From Pseudoclavibacter caeni (GTDB lineage Bacteria > Actinomycetota > Actinomycetes > Actinomycetales > Microbacteriaceae), in assembly GCF_008831125.1 (NCBI RefSeq), contig NZ_WBKA01000003.1, positions 124,001-188,000 of the forward strand: DNA of 64,000 nt, in the 5' to 3' direction. A program made the translations under genes and the position numbers. Below the pieces are notes generated by a model. It was not told the DNA's origin. It saw only the letters and a list, made by a program, of their open reading frames with translations, and made no database searches. Below are positions 51,548-60,384 of this stretch, piece by piece (position 1 is the stretch's first letter; the number at the start of each line of letters is the position of its first letter).

Positions 51548-52060
51548 ATGACCGAGTCCGTCGACACGTTCAAGCACGCGTTCCGTCACCATCCAGCAGG
51601 GGTCGCGGTCATCGCGGCCAACACCGACGAGGGCCCGGCCGGGCTCACCGCCTCGAGCGTGGCATCCGTGTCCATCTCACCGCTGGCCCTCGCCTTCTCC
51701 GTGACCAAGTCGGGCGGCTCGGCAGGTCGTGTGCTGGCCGCCGACACCTTCACCGTGAACCTGCTCGGCGAGAGACAGGCGGAGGTCGCCGAGGCTTTCG
51801 CACGGTCGGAGGCACCCCGGTTCACCCCCGAGCAGCACTGGGGCACGCTGCCCACGGGCGAGCCCGTGCTGCTGGAGGCGCCCTGGGGCCTGCGCGCCCG
51901 CGTCCTGCAGATCATCCCTGTCGGCGACTCGCGACTCGTCGCCGCCGAGGTGCTCGACGTGCGCCGAGGCCCCGACGTGCCGCCGCTGGTCTACCACGAC
52001 CGCCGGTTCCTCACCCTGCGCGGCGAGGACGCCCCGCGCACCACCCCGACCGCCGCCTGA
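51548..52060 (+). CDS. Flavin reductase family protein
   Basis: 170 residues from the ATG at 51548 (AGGAAGG upstream). FMN-binding split-barrel: HHPAGVAVIAANTDEGPAG, GLTASSVASVSISPLALAFS, NLLGERQ. Reduces or binds flavin with NAD(P)H. The SoxR promoter points to a role in redox-cycling stress. Followed after 37 bp by a second FMN-fold gene. Confidence 0.9.
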   Translation: MTESVDTFKHAFRHHPAGVAVIAANTDEGPAGLTASSVASVSISPLALAFSVTKSGGSAGRVLAADTFTVNLLGERQAEVAEAFARSEAPRFTPEQHWGTLPTGEPVLLEAPWGLRARVLQIIPVGDSRLVAAEVLDVRRGPDVPPLVYHDRRFLTLRGEDAPRTTPTAA

Positions 52061-52097
52061 GACTCCCCACCACCAACCGAGACAGAGAGGCACATCC

Positions 52098-52466
52098 ATG
52101 ACCGTCATCACGCCTGAGGCGAAGGCCGTCCTCGACGACAACCTGGCCATCCAGGCCACCGTCAACCCCGACGGCACGCCGGATATCGGCCCGAAGGGGT
52201 CGCTGCGCAGCTACGACGACACGCACATCATCTACAACGAGCGCACCGCCCGGCAGACGCTGAAGAACATCGAGAACGGCTCGAAGATCATCGTCGTCGC
52301 GATCGATCTGGCGAAGCACTCCGGCTACCGGTTCTTCGGCACCCCGCACCTGTTCGGCGAGGGCACCCCGGAATTCGCCAATGCGGAGCAGTGGGCCGCG
52401 GGCAACGGGCAGAAGGCCCCGAAGTACGCGGTGCTCATCGACGTGGAACGTGTGGACAAGCTCTGA
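52098..52466 (+). CDS. Pyridoxamine 5'-phosphate oxidase-like FMN-binding protein
   Basis: 122 residues, split-barrel fold: DNLAIQATVNPDGTPDIGPKGSL and ENGSKIIVVAIDLAKHSGYRFFGTP (shown in two blocks). RBS GAGAGAGGCACATCC. Probably co-transcribed with the flavin reductase under SoxR. Specific substrate unknown; such small proteins can reduce quinones or F420/FMN-linked substrates. Confidence 0.82.
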   Translation: MTVITPEAKAVLDDNLAIQATVNPDGTPDIGPKGSLRSYDDTHIIYNERTARQTLKNIENGSKIIVVAIDLAKHSGYRFFGTPHLFGEGTPEFANAEQWAAGNGQKAPKYAVLIDVERVDKL

Positions 52467-52764
52467 TCCCGCAGCACGTCTCGAGGCCCCGACCGCGAGC
52501 GCGCACACCCTGCGACGACCGCCACGTCTGCGCCACCTGCTGGCGCATCGGTGGCTTTCCTCGTGTCATGCGGCGCATTCGTGGTCGAGGTCTCGGCATG
52601 CCAGGTGCCGTGCGCTGCACCCGTCGACATCGGCCGGTCTGCTATGTTCCCGATACGGGACATCCTCTGTGCCACGTCGCGACGTCGCGATCGCGCCCTG
52701 ATCCTGCCAGAGCTGCGGACGGGCCCCGGTGAGCGTCCCCTGCCCAGACGACGAAGGAGTCACC

Positions 52765-53889
52765 GTGCATCCGAGCCCCGACGCCGTGCACACGCCCGCC
52801 GACCGTGTCCGCCGGCTGTTCGCCCACCCGATCGTGCAGGCGCCGATGGCCGGGGTGACCACGCCCGAGCTCGCGGCGGCCGTGTCGAACGCCGGCGGGC
52901 TCGGCTCACTGGGCATCGGCGGCGCCGACCCGGATCGCGCCCGGGAGGCGATCCGCGCCACCCGTGGGCTCACCGACCGTCCCTTCGCCGTCGGCTTCTT
53001 CACCCATGCCGAGCCCCAGCGGGACGCGGCGGTCGAGGCTGCCTGGCTCGAGCTGCTGGCCCCGGAGTTCACCCGGCTCGGCGCCGAGCCGCCCACGACC
53101 CTGCAGCCCATCTACCCGAGTGCTGCGGTCGACGATGCGAACACCGCACGGCTGGTGGATGCGCTGGTCGCCGAGCGCCCGGCCGCTGTGAGCTTCCATT
53201 TCGGTCTGCCCGCGCCCGGGGTGATCGATCACCTGCATGAGGCCGACATCGCGGTGCTCGTCACCGCGACCGACCTCGCCGAGGGACTCGCCGTGCAGCG
53301 TGCGGGCGCCGACGCGGTCGTCGCCCAGGGCGTCGAGGCCGGCGGCCATCGTGGAGTGTTCACCCCAGACCGGGACGAGCGCATCGGCACGCTGCCCCTG
53401 GTGCGACAGCTAGCCGCCCGCCTGCGCATCCCGGTCGTCGCCGCGGGCGGCATCAGCGACGGCGCGGGCATCGCCGCGGCCCTCGATCTCGGCGCCGCAG
53501 CCGCCCAGCTCGGCACCGCCTTCCTGCTCGCCCCGGAGGCGGCCACCGGCACCGCCTGGCGAGAGCGCATCCGGGCCGCCGCCGCGCATCCCGACACCGA
53601 CGCGGCCCACACCGCGATCACCCGGGCCGTCTCCGGCCGGCCCGCCCGTGGCCTGCCCGGCCGGCTCGCCAAGCTCGCGCGCGAGGGCGCCGAACGCGGC
53701 ATTCGCACCCCCGACTACCCGCTCGCCTACTCGGCGAGCAAAGCGCTCGCCCGGGCCGCGGCCGCGGCCGGAAGGCCCTCCGCCTTCGCCGCGCACTGGG
53801 CCGGGCAGGCGGTCGCCGAGACGCGTGAGCTACCGGCCGGCGAGCTCGTGCGCGTGCTCGTCGACGAGCTGCGGGGCGCCCGGGGCTGA
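52765..53889 (+). CDS. Nitronate monooxygenase family protein
   Basis: 374 residues from a GTG at 52765 (AAGGAG 5 nt upstream). FMN TIM-barrel: PIVQAPMAGVTTPELAAAVSNAGGLGSLG, VAQGVEAGGHRG with the catalytic His, and AAGGISDGAGIAAALDLGAAAAQLGTAF given as separate blocks. Oxidises alkyl nitronates or acts as enoyl reductase-like flavoenzyme. An inverted repeat (TCCCG/CGGGA at 52648-52660) lies in the 298-bp upstream gap, which holds no gene. Confidence 0.85.
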   Translation: MHPSPDAVHTPADRVRRLFAHPIVQAPMAGVTTPELAAAVSNAGGLGSLGIGGADPDRAREAIRATRGLTDRPFAVGFFTHAEPQRDAAVEAAWLELLAPEFTRLGAEPPTTLQPIYPSAAVDDANTARLVDALVAERPAAVSFHFGLPAPGVIDHLHEADIAVLVTATDLAEGLAVQRAGADAVVAQGVEAGGHRGVFTPDRDERIGTLPLVRQLAARLRIPVVAAGGISDGAGIAAALDLGAAAAQLGTAFLLAPEAATGTAWRERIRAAAAHPDTDAAHTAITRAVSGRPARGLPGRLAKLAREGAERGIRTPDYPLAYSASKALARAAAAAGRPSAFAAHWAGQAVAETRELPAGELVRVLVDELRGARG

Positions 53890-53905
53890 ACCGTCGGGCT
53901 GACCC

Positions 53906-55069
53906 TTACCCCGCCCAGATCGAGCGGTTCGCGACACCGACGATCGTGCGCACGAGGGTGACCGCCCACACCACGACGAGCAGCACGGCGCCCGACACCG
54001 CGATCGCGAGCAGTGCTGCCGAGCCGACGGCCTCGGAGATCTGCAGGCCGGCGATCGTCCATGCGGCGAGGGGGAACGTGAACCCCCACCAGGACAGCGC
54101 GAAGGGCAGCCGGTCGTACCCGCGCAGGATGACGATCACCGCGGCGACCGCCCACCAGGCGCCGAAGCCCCAGAACATGCCGCCGATCATCGCGGCGAGC
54201 CCCACCGCGTCCGCGCTCATCAGCCCCATGCGCTCGCTGGCCCGGGCCATGAGCAGCAGGTCGAGGCCGATGAGTCCGGCGGGGCCGAGCCCGATCGTGA
54301 GGGTCGGGGCGAGCGGGGCAGGCGGCAGCGGCGCGATGGCGCTGCGGACGACGAGGATCGCGGTGATCGCGAGGAACAGCGCGGCCCCGATGCCGAGCAT
54401 CACCCACGAGATCCCGAGCAGGTCGATGTCGAGCGCGTGGTCGCCCTCGCGCACGCCGATGAACGGGGAGAGCGCCGTGGGCACGATGATCGCGACGACC
54501 GGCGGGATGAACCAGGCGCCGGTGATCTGGCCGAGTCTGGTGTCGCCGCGGGCGAACACGCCGGTGAGGAACGCCCAGCCGAACACGAGGGCGAGCACGG
54601 CGCCGATCGCGGTGAGGGCGAGCACGGTGGGCCGGATGGCGGCCTCGGGCAGCAGCAGCGGCCCGACGCGTCCGAACGCCACGGCGAGCACGAGGACGGC
54701 GCCCGGCAGCGTCGCCGACATCCCGCCCTTGACCGGATGGGCGAGGTCGCGCAACGCCGCCCGCGGGTGGACGATCCAGCGGGCGGTGGCCGTGCCGATC
54801 ACGAGCACGCCGAGCACGAGCGAGAACAGGAAGACCACGATGCCGAACGGGCGGGTCAGCGCGGGGACGACACCCCGGCCGGCCAGCGCGACGCCCACCA
54901 CCGCGAGCGCGGCCGTCCCCATCACCGACGCGCCCCACCCGGGGGCGAACCCCTCGAGGGTGAAGCGCGGAGCGGGCGCGACCCCTGCTGCGGCGTGTGC
55001 AGCGGGCGCCGCCCCCGGTGCGACGGGATCGGCGGGCGTGGCAGACGTGGTCTCGGCTGGCTGTGACAT
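53906..55069 (-). CDS. TDT family (TehA/SSU1/SLAC1-like) transporter, copy 1
   Basis: 387 residues from the ATG at 55069. A 35-residue Ala/Pro-rich start, then ten helices; GWGASVMGTAAL and WWGFTFPLAAWTI mark the TDT fold. Members export sulfite, tellurite-related or C4-dicarboxylate anions. Its -10 is covered by a CsoR-type box. Converges on the nitronate monooxygenase gene with a 16-bp gap. Confidence 0.8.
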   Translation of the reverse strand: MSQPAETTSATPADPVAPGAAPAAHAAAGVAPAPRFTLEGFAPGWGASVMGTAALAVVGVALAGRGVVPALTRPFGIVVFLFSLVLGVLVIGTATARWIVHPRAALRDLAHPVKGGMSATLPGAVLVLAVAFGRVGPLLLPEAAIRPTVLALTAIGAVLALVFGWAFLTGVFARGDTRLGQITGAWFIPPVVAIIVPTALSPFIGVREGDHALDIDLLGISWVMLGIGAALFLAITAILVVRSAIAPLPPAPLAPTLTIGLGPAGLIGLDLLLMARASERMGLMSADAVGLAAMIGGMFWGFGAWWAVAAVIVILRGYDRLPFALSWWGFTFPLAAWTIAGLQISEAVGSAALLAIAVSGAVLLVVVWAVTLVRTIVGVANRSIWAG

Positions 55070-55078
55070 GGCGACCAC

Positions 55079-55098
55079 TTTATACCCCAGGGGGTAAA
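55079..55098 (-). promoter_or_regulatory. CsoR-family operator over the TDT promoter
   Basis: TATACCCC-AG-GGGGTAAA (55081-55098) is a near-perfect palindrome of the TACCCC-GGGGTA type bound by CsoR/CstR repressors. On the minus strand its end forms the -10 TATAAA (55084-55079), 9 nt before the ATG. The only CsoR-family gene in the window is at 42281-42559. Confidence 0.65.
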
Positions 55099-55271
55099 CT
55101 TGACGGTGCGGCTCCGCGCGACGCCAAGACCCTGCTCCGGCCGCTTCATCCCGGCTGCGACCACGGTCACAGCCCCGCCGGTCGCTCGCCGCGCTGCACG
55201 CATCGCCGCGACAGGATTCGCCGCAGCGGGCACGGGCCCCAGTACTCCACGTGTTCCCACCCGACCACGAC

Positions 55272-55448
55272 TTGCACCCGTTCTCTACATTCTGTAGAGT
55301 TTAGACAGCTCCTCGGAAGCGGCACACACCGCCCCGAAGCGCGGTAGACAACTGAACACTGGACGCACACGACCTCGAAAGCACACAGTTCCCGCTGCGA
55401 GGTCTGGGACGAGCGGCCGCCGGCATCACGTCGACGGCCGCTCGTCCC
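55272..55448 (+). ncRNA. Candidate small RNA with own promoter and terminator
   Basis: TTGCAC (55272-55277), 17-bp spacer and TAGAGT (55295-55300) form a promoter; a palindrome CTCTACA-TTC-TGTAGAG (55283-55299) sits on it as a possible operator. Transcription from about 55307 would meet CCTCG/CGAGG pairing and then a 14-bp perfect hairpin (GGGACGAGCGGCCG at 55406, complement to 55448). No open frame with start and RBS lies between. It may instead be an unusual leader for the next gene, but that gene has its own leaderless promoter. Confidence 0.45.
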
Positions 55449-55542
55449 GTGCTGGCGGCGCCCGACATCCCGCACACCCCGCCGCACCATCCCGCCACTC
55501 GCCGCCACCACATCCCCACCGCGCACCCCGTAGGCTGGAGCC

Positions 55543-56352
55543 ATGTGCGGACGCATCGTGCAGGCCTGTGGCCGCGTCGTCTTCGCCGCGGCCACCGGCG
55601 CCGACCGGTTCGTGGGCCGGGCCCCGACCCCGTCGTGGAACATCGCGCCGACCCAGTCGATGCTCGTCGCCGCGGACGACACCCGCGCGCCCGGCCGCGT
55701 CCTCGCCACCGCCCGCTGGTCGCTCGTGCCGCGCTGGTCGCGCACCGACCGGCTCACCTGGCCCACGTTCAACGCCCGGGCGGAGTCAGCGGCCGAGAAG
55801 CCGACGTACCGCGATGCCGTGCGGCACGCGCGCTGCGTCGTCCCCGTCGACGGGTACTACGAGTGGCAGCCGGCAGCAGCCGACAGCGCACCCCACCTCA
55901 TCCCCGCAGCACCCGACCCCGCAGCACCCGGCCGGCGGCGACGCCCGAGCCGAACTGCACGCGCACCCTGGCACGTCCACCGCGCCGACGGCACGCCGCT
56001 GCTGCTGGCCGGCCTGTACAGCTGGTGGTGCCCCGCCCCGGACACGCCGTGGACGCTCACCGCGACGATCCTCACGACGCAGGCGGACGCGTCCCTCGCC
56101 TGGCTGCACCCGCGCCAGCCGCTGCCGATCGCCAGCGACCAACTGGACGCCTGGCTCGCCCCGGATGCGGACGGCCCGGCCGAGCTGCGCCGCGCGGTGG
56201 CCGCCTCCCCCGGCCTCGCCCCCGAGCTCGCCGTGCACCGGGTCGCCCCGCTGCACGGGGACGGCCCCGGGCTCGTCGTCCCGGTGGACGGGGATGGCAC
56301 GGTCCCGGGCACGGACTCCGGCGTGACCGCGAGTCCCGCCGCACGGACCTGA
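55543..56352 (+). CDS. SOS response-associated peptidase (SRAP/HMCES-YedK family)
   Basis: 269 residues. Catalytic Cys2 (MCGRI), Asn33 in SWNIAPTQ, Asn77 in FNARAES, Glu107 in GYYEW, and the His in AVHRVAPLHG: complete set for covalent capture of abasic sites in single-stranded DNA. A Pro/Ala/Arg-rich insertion (about 109-145) interrupts the fold. TAGGCT ends 6 nt before ATG (leaderless); no LexA box seen. Confidence 0.93.
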   Translation: MCGRIVQACGRVVFAAATGADRFVGRAPTPSWNIAPTQSMLVAADDTRAPGRVLATARWSLVPRWSRTDRLTWPTFNARAESAAEKPTYRDAVRHARCVVPVDGYYEWQPAAADSAPHLIPAAPDPAAPGRRRRPSRTARAPWHVHRADGTPLLLAGLYSWWCPAPDTPWTLTATILTTQADASLAWLHPRQPLPIASDQLDAWLAPDADGPAELRRAVAASPGLAPELAVHRVAPLHGDGPGLVVPVDGDGTVPGTDSGVTASPAART

Positions 56353-56377
56353 CGTCGAACAGGCATACGATTGGTCC

Positions 56378-56794
56378 ATGCGTCTTCGAACCGCGACCGC
56401 CCTCACCCTCGCCCTGACCGGTGTCGCCGCCGGGCTCGCCGGCTGCAGCCCGGTCGAGCCGCCCGCCGACTGCCAGAGCGTGCCGCAGCAGATCGGCGAC
56501 GCGCTGCTCGCGAAGTCCACGAAGGACGGCACCACGATCGAGACGGCCGAGGCCATCCCCGCCCCCGACGACGCGGGCGACTATCTCGTCGCCGCCCGGT
56601 TGAAAGTGAGCTCCACCGACCAGAACGCGGTGTGGCTCGTCAACACCCTCGACGCCGACGAGGCCTCGACGCTGCAGGCGATCTCGGTCAACGCGGTCGC
56701 CCAGCAGAACTTCTCATGGCCCGGGCAGCTCGACGGCGAGCAGCTCGACATCAACCACCCGGGCGCACGCGACGCGCTGAAGTGCATCGCCTGA
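56378..56794 (+). CDS. Small lipoprotein of unknown function
   Basis: 138 residues. Signal peptide with lipobox LAGC (Cys23), then a compact domain with Cys32-like and the near-terminal Cys that may pair. Pattern ends in GQLDGEQLDINHPGARDALKC. No family recognised. TACGAT ends 6 nt before the ATG (leaderless). Confidence 0.75.
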   Translation: MRLRTATALTLALTGVAAGLAGCSPVEPPADCQSVPQQIGDALLAKSTKDGTTIETAEAIPAPDDAGDYLVAARLKVSSTDQNAVWLVNTLDADEASTLQAISVNAVAQQNFSWPGQLDGEQLDINHPGARDALKCIA

Positions 56795-56807
56795 GGCCTG
56801 CACCGCA

Positions 56808-56856
56808 GTCTCCGACAGTTGTCTCAGACGGATTGACACCGTCACCGCCGGACGCT
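56808..56856 (+). promoter_or_regulatory. MFS gene promoter with direct repeats
   Basis: GTCTCCGAC (56808-56816) and GTCTCAGAC (56821-56829) are direct repeats 13 bp apart, just upstream of TTGACA (56833-56838). CACGAT (18-bp spacer) ends 6 nt before the MFS ATG. Confidence 0.5.
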
Positions 56857-56868
56857 CACGATGCCTCC

Positions 56869-58233
56869 ATGACCGCCCCATTCACCAGCTCCGCGAGAGG
56901 CGGTCTCCCCACCGCCGTGCTCGCGATGAGCGCCGCCTTCCTCGTCTACGACCAGAGCACCGCGATCAACGTGCTGCTGCCTCCCCTGCAGCAGGAGTTC
57001 GCCGCCTCGCGCGCCGAACTCGAATGGGCCGTCAACGCGTACTCGCTGTCGTTCGCGGCCGTGATGCTCGGCGCCGGCGCGCTCGTCGACGTGTGGGGCG
57101 CACGCCGCGTGTTCCTCATCGGCATGGGCATCTTCGCCGTCTGCTGCGCCGGCTGCGCGGTGGCACCGACGATGCTGCTGCTCATCCTCGCGCTGCTGCT
57201 ACTCGGCATCGGCGCGGCCCTGCTGATCCCCAGCTCGCTCGTGCTGGCGACCGCGAGCGCAACCACCCCGCAGCAGCGCACGAAGAATGTGGCGATGTGG
57301 GCCTCCTCGGGCGGCATCGGCATGTCAGCGGGCCCGCTGCTCGGCGGCGCGCTGACCGAGATGGGCAGCTGGAAGCTGATGTTCTGGTTCCACGCCGCGA
57401 TCGCCGCGGTGTCGGCGCTCGCCGGCGCCCGGCTGCTGCCGACCGTGGCACGCGTGCCGCACCCGCTGGACGTGCCCGGCCAGATCGCCGCGACCCTCGC
57501 GTTCGGCGGCCTCGTCTTCGCCCTCGTGCAGAGCGCCGACCAGGGGCTCAGCCCGATGGTGCTCGGCGCGTTCGCGGTCGCCGTGGTCGGGGTGATCGCG
57601 TTCGTCGTGATCGAGAGCCGGGTCGCCGCCCCGCTGATGCCGCTGGCCGTGTGGCGCAACCGGGTGTTCCTCGGCGCCTCGCTGCAGGGCGCGCTGTGGA
57701 ACCTCGCGCTGTACGGGCTGCTGTTCGCGCTCGGTCTGCTGCTGCAGACGGGCATGAGCATGAGCGTGCTGCACAGCAGTCTGATGTTCCTGCCGCTGAC
57801 GATCGCAATCCTCGTCGGCAACCTGACCGTCTCGCGCATCACCGAGGCGATCGACCGAGTCGACCACCTGCTCGCGGGCGCGCAGACCGTGTTCGCGCTG
57901 TCGCTGCTGGGCCTCGCGTGGGCGGGATGGAGCCAGTCGATCTGGGGCATCATCGTCGCGATGATCCCGGCCGGCTTCGCCTCGGGCCTGCTCGTGCCGA
58001 CGATGACCACCCAGTCGCTGGCGACGGTGCCGCGCGAGCTGCACGGTGCTGCGTCGGCGGCGTTCAACACGCTGCGGCAGGTGGGCGGGTCGATCGGCGT
58101 GGCTGTGTTCGGCATCCTGCTCGGCAGCGAGCTGGACGCCGGGTTCGCCCGGTGCCTGATCGCCGCGGCCGCGGCCACGGTGGTCGCGGCCGTGCTCACC
58201 CCGCTCACGCAGCGGCCGCGCCGCGCGGCCTGA
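56869..58233 (+). CDS. MFS multidrug-type transporter (DHA2-like)
   Basis: 454 residues from the ATG at 56869; twelve to fourteen helices. Motif A is GALVDVWGARRVFLIGM; motif C-like GGIGMSAGPLLGGALTE marks an antiporter. Proton-driven export of drugs or metabolites; substrate unknown. No regulator gene adjoins. Confidence 0.88.
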   Translation: MTAPFTSSARGGLPTAVLAMSAAFLVYDQSTAINVLLPPLQQEFAASRAELEWAVNAYSLSFAAVMLGAGALVDVWGARRVFLIGMGIFAVCCAGCAVAPTMLLLILALLLLGIGAALLIPSSLVLATASATTPQQRTKNVAMWASSGGIGMSAGPLLGGALTEMGSWKLMFWFHAAIAAVSALAGARLLPTVARVPHPLDVPGQIAATLAFGGLVFALVQSADQGLSPMVLGAFAVAVVGVIAFVVIESRVAAPLMPLAVWRNRVFLGASLQGALWNLALYGLLFALGLLLQTGMSMSVLHSSLMFLPLTIAILVGNLTVSRITEAIDRVDHLLAGAQTVFALSLLGLAWAGWSQSIWGIIVAMIPAGFASGLLVPTMTTQSLATVPRELHGAASAAFNTLRQVGGSIGVAVFGILLGSELDAGFARCLIAAAAATVVAAVLTPLTQRPRRAA

Positions 58234-58236
58234 CGG

Positions 58237-59166
58237 TCAGTCCTCCGCCGTGGCGAACGCGCCACGTCCGGCCGTGGCGAGACTCGTGATGATCACGCCC
58301 GCGATGACGAGCGCCCCGCCGGCGAGCTCGGCGACGCCGACGGGCTGCCCGAGCAGCAGACCGATGACGACGACGAACACCGTGATGAGGTTCAGGTAGA
58401 TCGCCGACACCGACGAGGGCACGACGCTGCCGGCGAGGTTCCACAGCACGTACGACGCGACCGAGGGCAGCAGGGCGATCACGATGAGCCCGGTCATCGC
58501 CTCCCCCGAGGCGACGGGGAGCCCGTCGCCGCCGGCGATCGCGAACGGGGCGAGCAGCACGACCACGACCGCCGCCTGCACGGCCGTCGACGTGATCGGC
58601 CCGACCCCGGGCACCCGCCCGTAGATCGTGTACAGGCTCCACACGAGGATGGCAGCGAGCATGACGAGCTGGCCGGCGTTGAACCGCATCGACAGCAGCG
58701 TCGCCAGCGAGCCGTCCGTGAGCACGACCACCACGCCGACGAGGCTCAGCACGATGCCGGCCACGCCCCGCCCGGAGACCCGCTGGCCGGTGAGCACGAC
58801 CGACAGCAGCACCATGAGCGCCGGGTTCGCCGCGTTGACGAGCGAGGCGCCCACCGGCGTGGTGAACGCGAGCGCCGCGTACAGCAACAGGTTGTAGCCG
58901 GCGAGCCCCAGCAGCGACAGCACGACGAGCCGAGGCAGGCGCCGCCACACCGTCCGCCAGTCGGGATGCTCCATAACCTGCGCGAGCACGACGAGCGGCA
59001 CGAGGGCGATCGCCCACCGCCAGAATGTCAGCCCGACCGGGGTCATCTGCTCCAGCACCCGGGCGCTCAGCTGGTAGTGGACCGCCCAGAACAGCGTGGC
59101 GCCGATCATCGCCACCGAGGCGAGGACGCCACGGGCACGGGTGTTCACACGGTTCGTTCCAGACAC
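58237..59166 (-). CDS. EamA family transporter
   Basis: 309 residues from a GTG at 59166, chosen because TACAGT ends 6 nt upstream. Ten helices in two EamA halves, with LTFWRWAIALVPLVV and GASLVNAANPALMVLLS in the first, PSSVSAIYLNLITVF in the second. Exports metabolites such as amino acids or purines in this family; substrate unknown. Confidence 0.85.
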   Translation of the reverse strand: MSGTNRVNTRARGVLASVAMIGATLFWAVHYQLSARVLEQMTPVGLTFWRWAIALVPLVVLAQVMEHPDWRTVWRRLPRLVVLSLLGLAGYNLLLYAALAFTTPVGASLVNAANPALMVLLSVVLTGQRVSGRGVAGIVLSLVGVVVVLTDGSLATLLSMRFNAGQLVMLAAILVWSLYTIYGRVPGVGPITSTAVQAAVVVVLLAPFAIAGGDGLPVASGEAMTGLIVIALLPSVASYVLWNLAGSVVPSSVSAIYLNLITVFVVVIGLLLGQPVGVAELAGGALVIAGVIITSLATAGRGAFATAED

Positions 59167-59307
59167 ACGGTCACTGTAGTCCGACCCTCCGGCCGACCCG
59201 CCGATACCCGGGCCGCGCCGCCACCCGAGCCACCCGGGAAGGCGCCGCCCCACACCGCCCCACACCGATCGGAGGCAGCCCGCCGGCGAGCGCCACTCCC
59301 CGCGCCC

Positions 59308-60261
59308 CTACCGTGCGACGGCCAGCAGCGTCCGCGACAGCTCGGTCAGCGCCTCGCGTCGTCCCCGCCACACCGCGGTGATCGGCCGGCGCAGCCGGCG
59401 GCCCAGGATGCGCACCGGCACGAGCGCGCCCCGCTCGATGTCGCGCTCCACGACGAGCACGCTCAGCACGGCCGGCCCCGCGCCGGCGATGACCGCGCTG
59501 CGGATGGCGACCGACGACTCGAGCACCATCACCGGCGCCGCCAGCCCGCCGGGCAGCGCCCGCTCGAGGGTCTCGCGCGTGCCGGATCCCTCCTCGCGCA
59601 GCACGAGCGGGGTCGCTGCGAGCCGGGCCGGTTCGACCCCGCCCGCATGTGCCCAGGGATGCTCCGGCGGCACCACGAGCACGAGCTCGTCCCAGGCGAC
59701 GATCGCTCGCTCCAGCCCCTCCGCGCCGGCGAGCTCCCGGGCACGGGGGCGCGGGGTCTCGATGAAGCCGAGCTCGCACACGCCGTCGCCGGTGTACCGC
59801 ACGACGTCGCGGCTGTTCATGGGCAGCGCGCCGACGTCGGCGGTGTCGACGCCGAGGGCGCGGGCGCGGGCGAGCCAGCCGGGCAGCAGGAAGTCGACGA
59901 CCGTGCGGCTGGCGGCGATGCGCACGTGGTCGGGGCGAGCCTCTTCCCGCCGCCCCGTGGCGAGGGACGCGGTCGTCGCCGTCCAGCGTCCCGCCGCGGC
60001 GACGAGGTCGGTCGCCGCGCGCAGCAGGCGCACCCCCTCGGGCAGCAGGCGCGTGCCGGCGGGGATGCGGGCGGCGATGCGCACGCCGAGCGCACGCTCC
60101 AGCCGGGCGAGCCGGGCCGACGCCGCCTGCTGGGTGACGCCGAGGGCGGCGGCTGCGCCTGAGAGGGATCGCCCGCGGGCGAGGGCGACCAGCAGGCGGG
60201 CGTCGGCGAGGCCGGACGATGCGGCGCGGACGTCCCGCGGCTCGTGCTGCGACTCATTCAC
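59308..60261 (-). CDS. LysR family transcriptional regulator
   Basis: 317 residues from a GTG at 60261. HTH: LLVALARGRSLSGAAAALGVTQQAASARLARLERALG (about 22-58, split here by reading blocks); C-terminal substrate domain from about 110. Diverges from TDT copy 2; a T-N11-A-type palindrome lies between, so it likely controls that exporter. Confidence 0.9.
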   Translation of the reverse strand: MNESQHEPRDVRAASSGLADARLLVALARGRSLSGAAAALGVTQQAASARLARLERALGVRIAARIPAGTRLLPEGVRLLRAATDLVAAAGRWTATTASLATGRREEARPDHVRIAASRTVVDFLLPGWLARARALGVDTADVGALPMNSRDVVRYTGDGVCELGFIETPRPRARELAGAEGLERAIVAWDELVLVVPPEHPWAHAGGVEPARLAATPLVLREEGSGTRETLERALPGGLAAPVMVLESSVAIRSAVIAGAGPAVLSVLVVERDIERGALVPVRILGRRLRRPITAVWRGRREALTELSRTLLAVAR

Positions 60262-60316
60262 CGGCCCGGGCCTCGGCCCACCCACTGGTCCGCTCGCCCC
60301 CACCCGATCCCCTGTC

Positions 60317-60331
60317 ACAATATGAGATTGT
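60317..60331. promoter_or_regulatory. LysR-type operator between lysR-like gene and TDT copy 2
   Basis: ACAAT-ATGAG-ATTGT is an exact inverted repeat of the LysR T-N11-A class, about 55 bp from either start codon. Confidence 0.65.
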
Positions 60332-60384
60332 ATCCGACCGCCTGCCCGCTCGCCCCCGACGAGCTTCCGCGACACCATGACGGC

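Noticed and set aside
60322-60384. Upstream ATG (60322) as start of TDT copy 2
   Set aside because: It lies inside the LysR-type palindrome and adds a non-conserved stretch; the ATG at 60385 leads straight into the family's N-terminal motif, though no strong RBS decides it.
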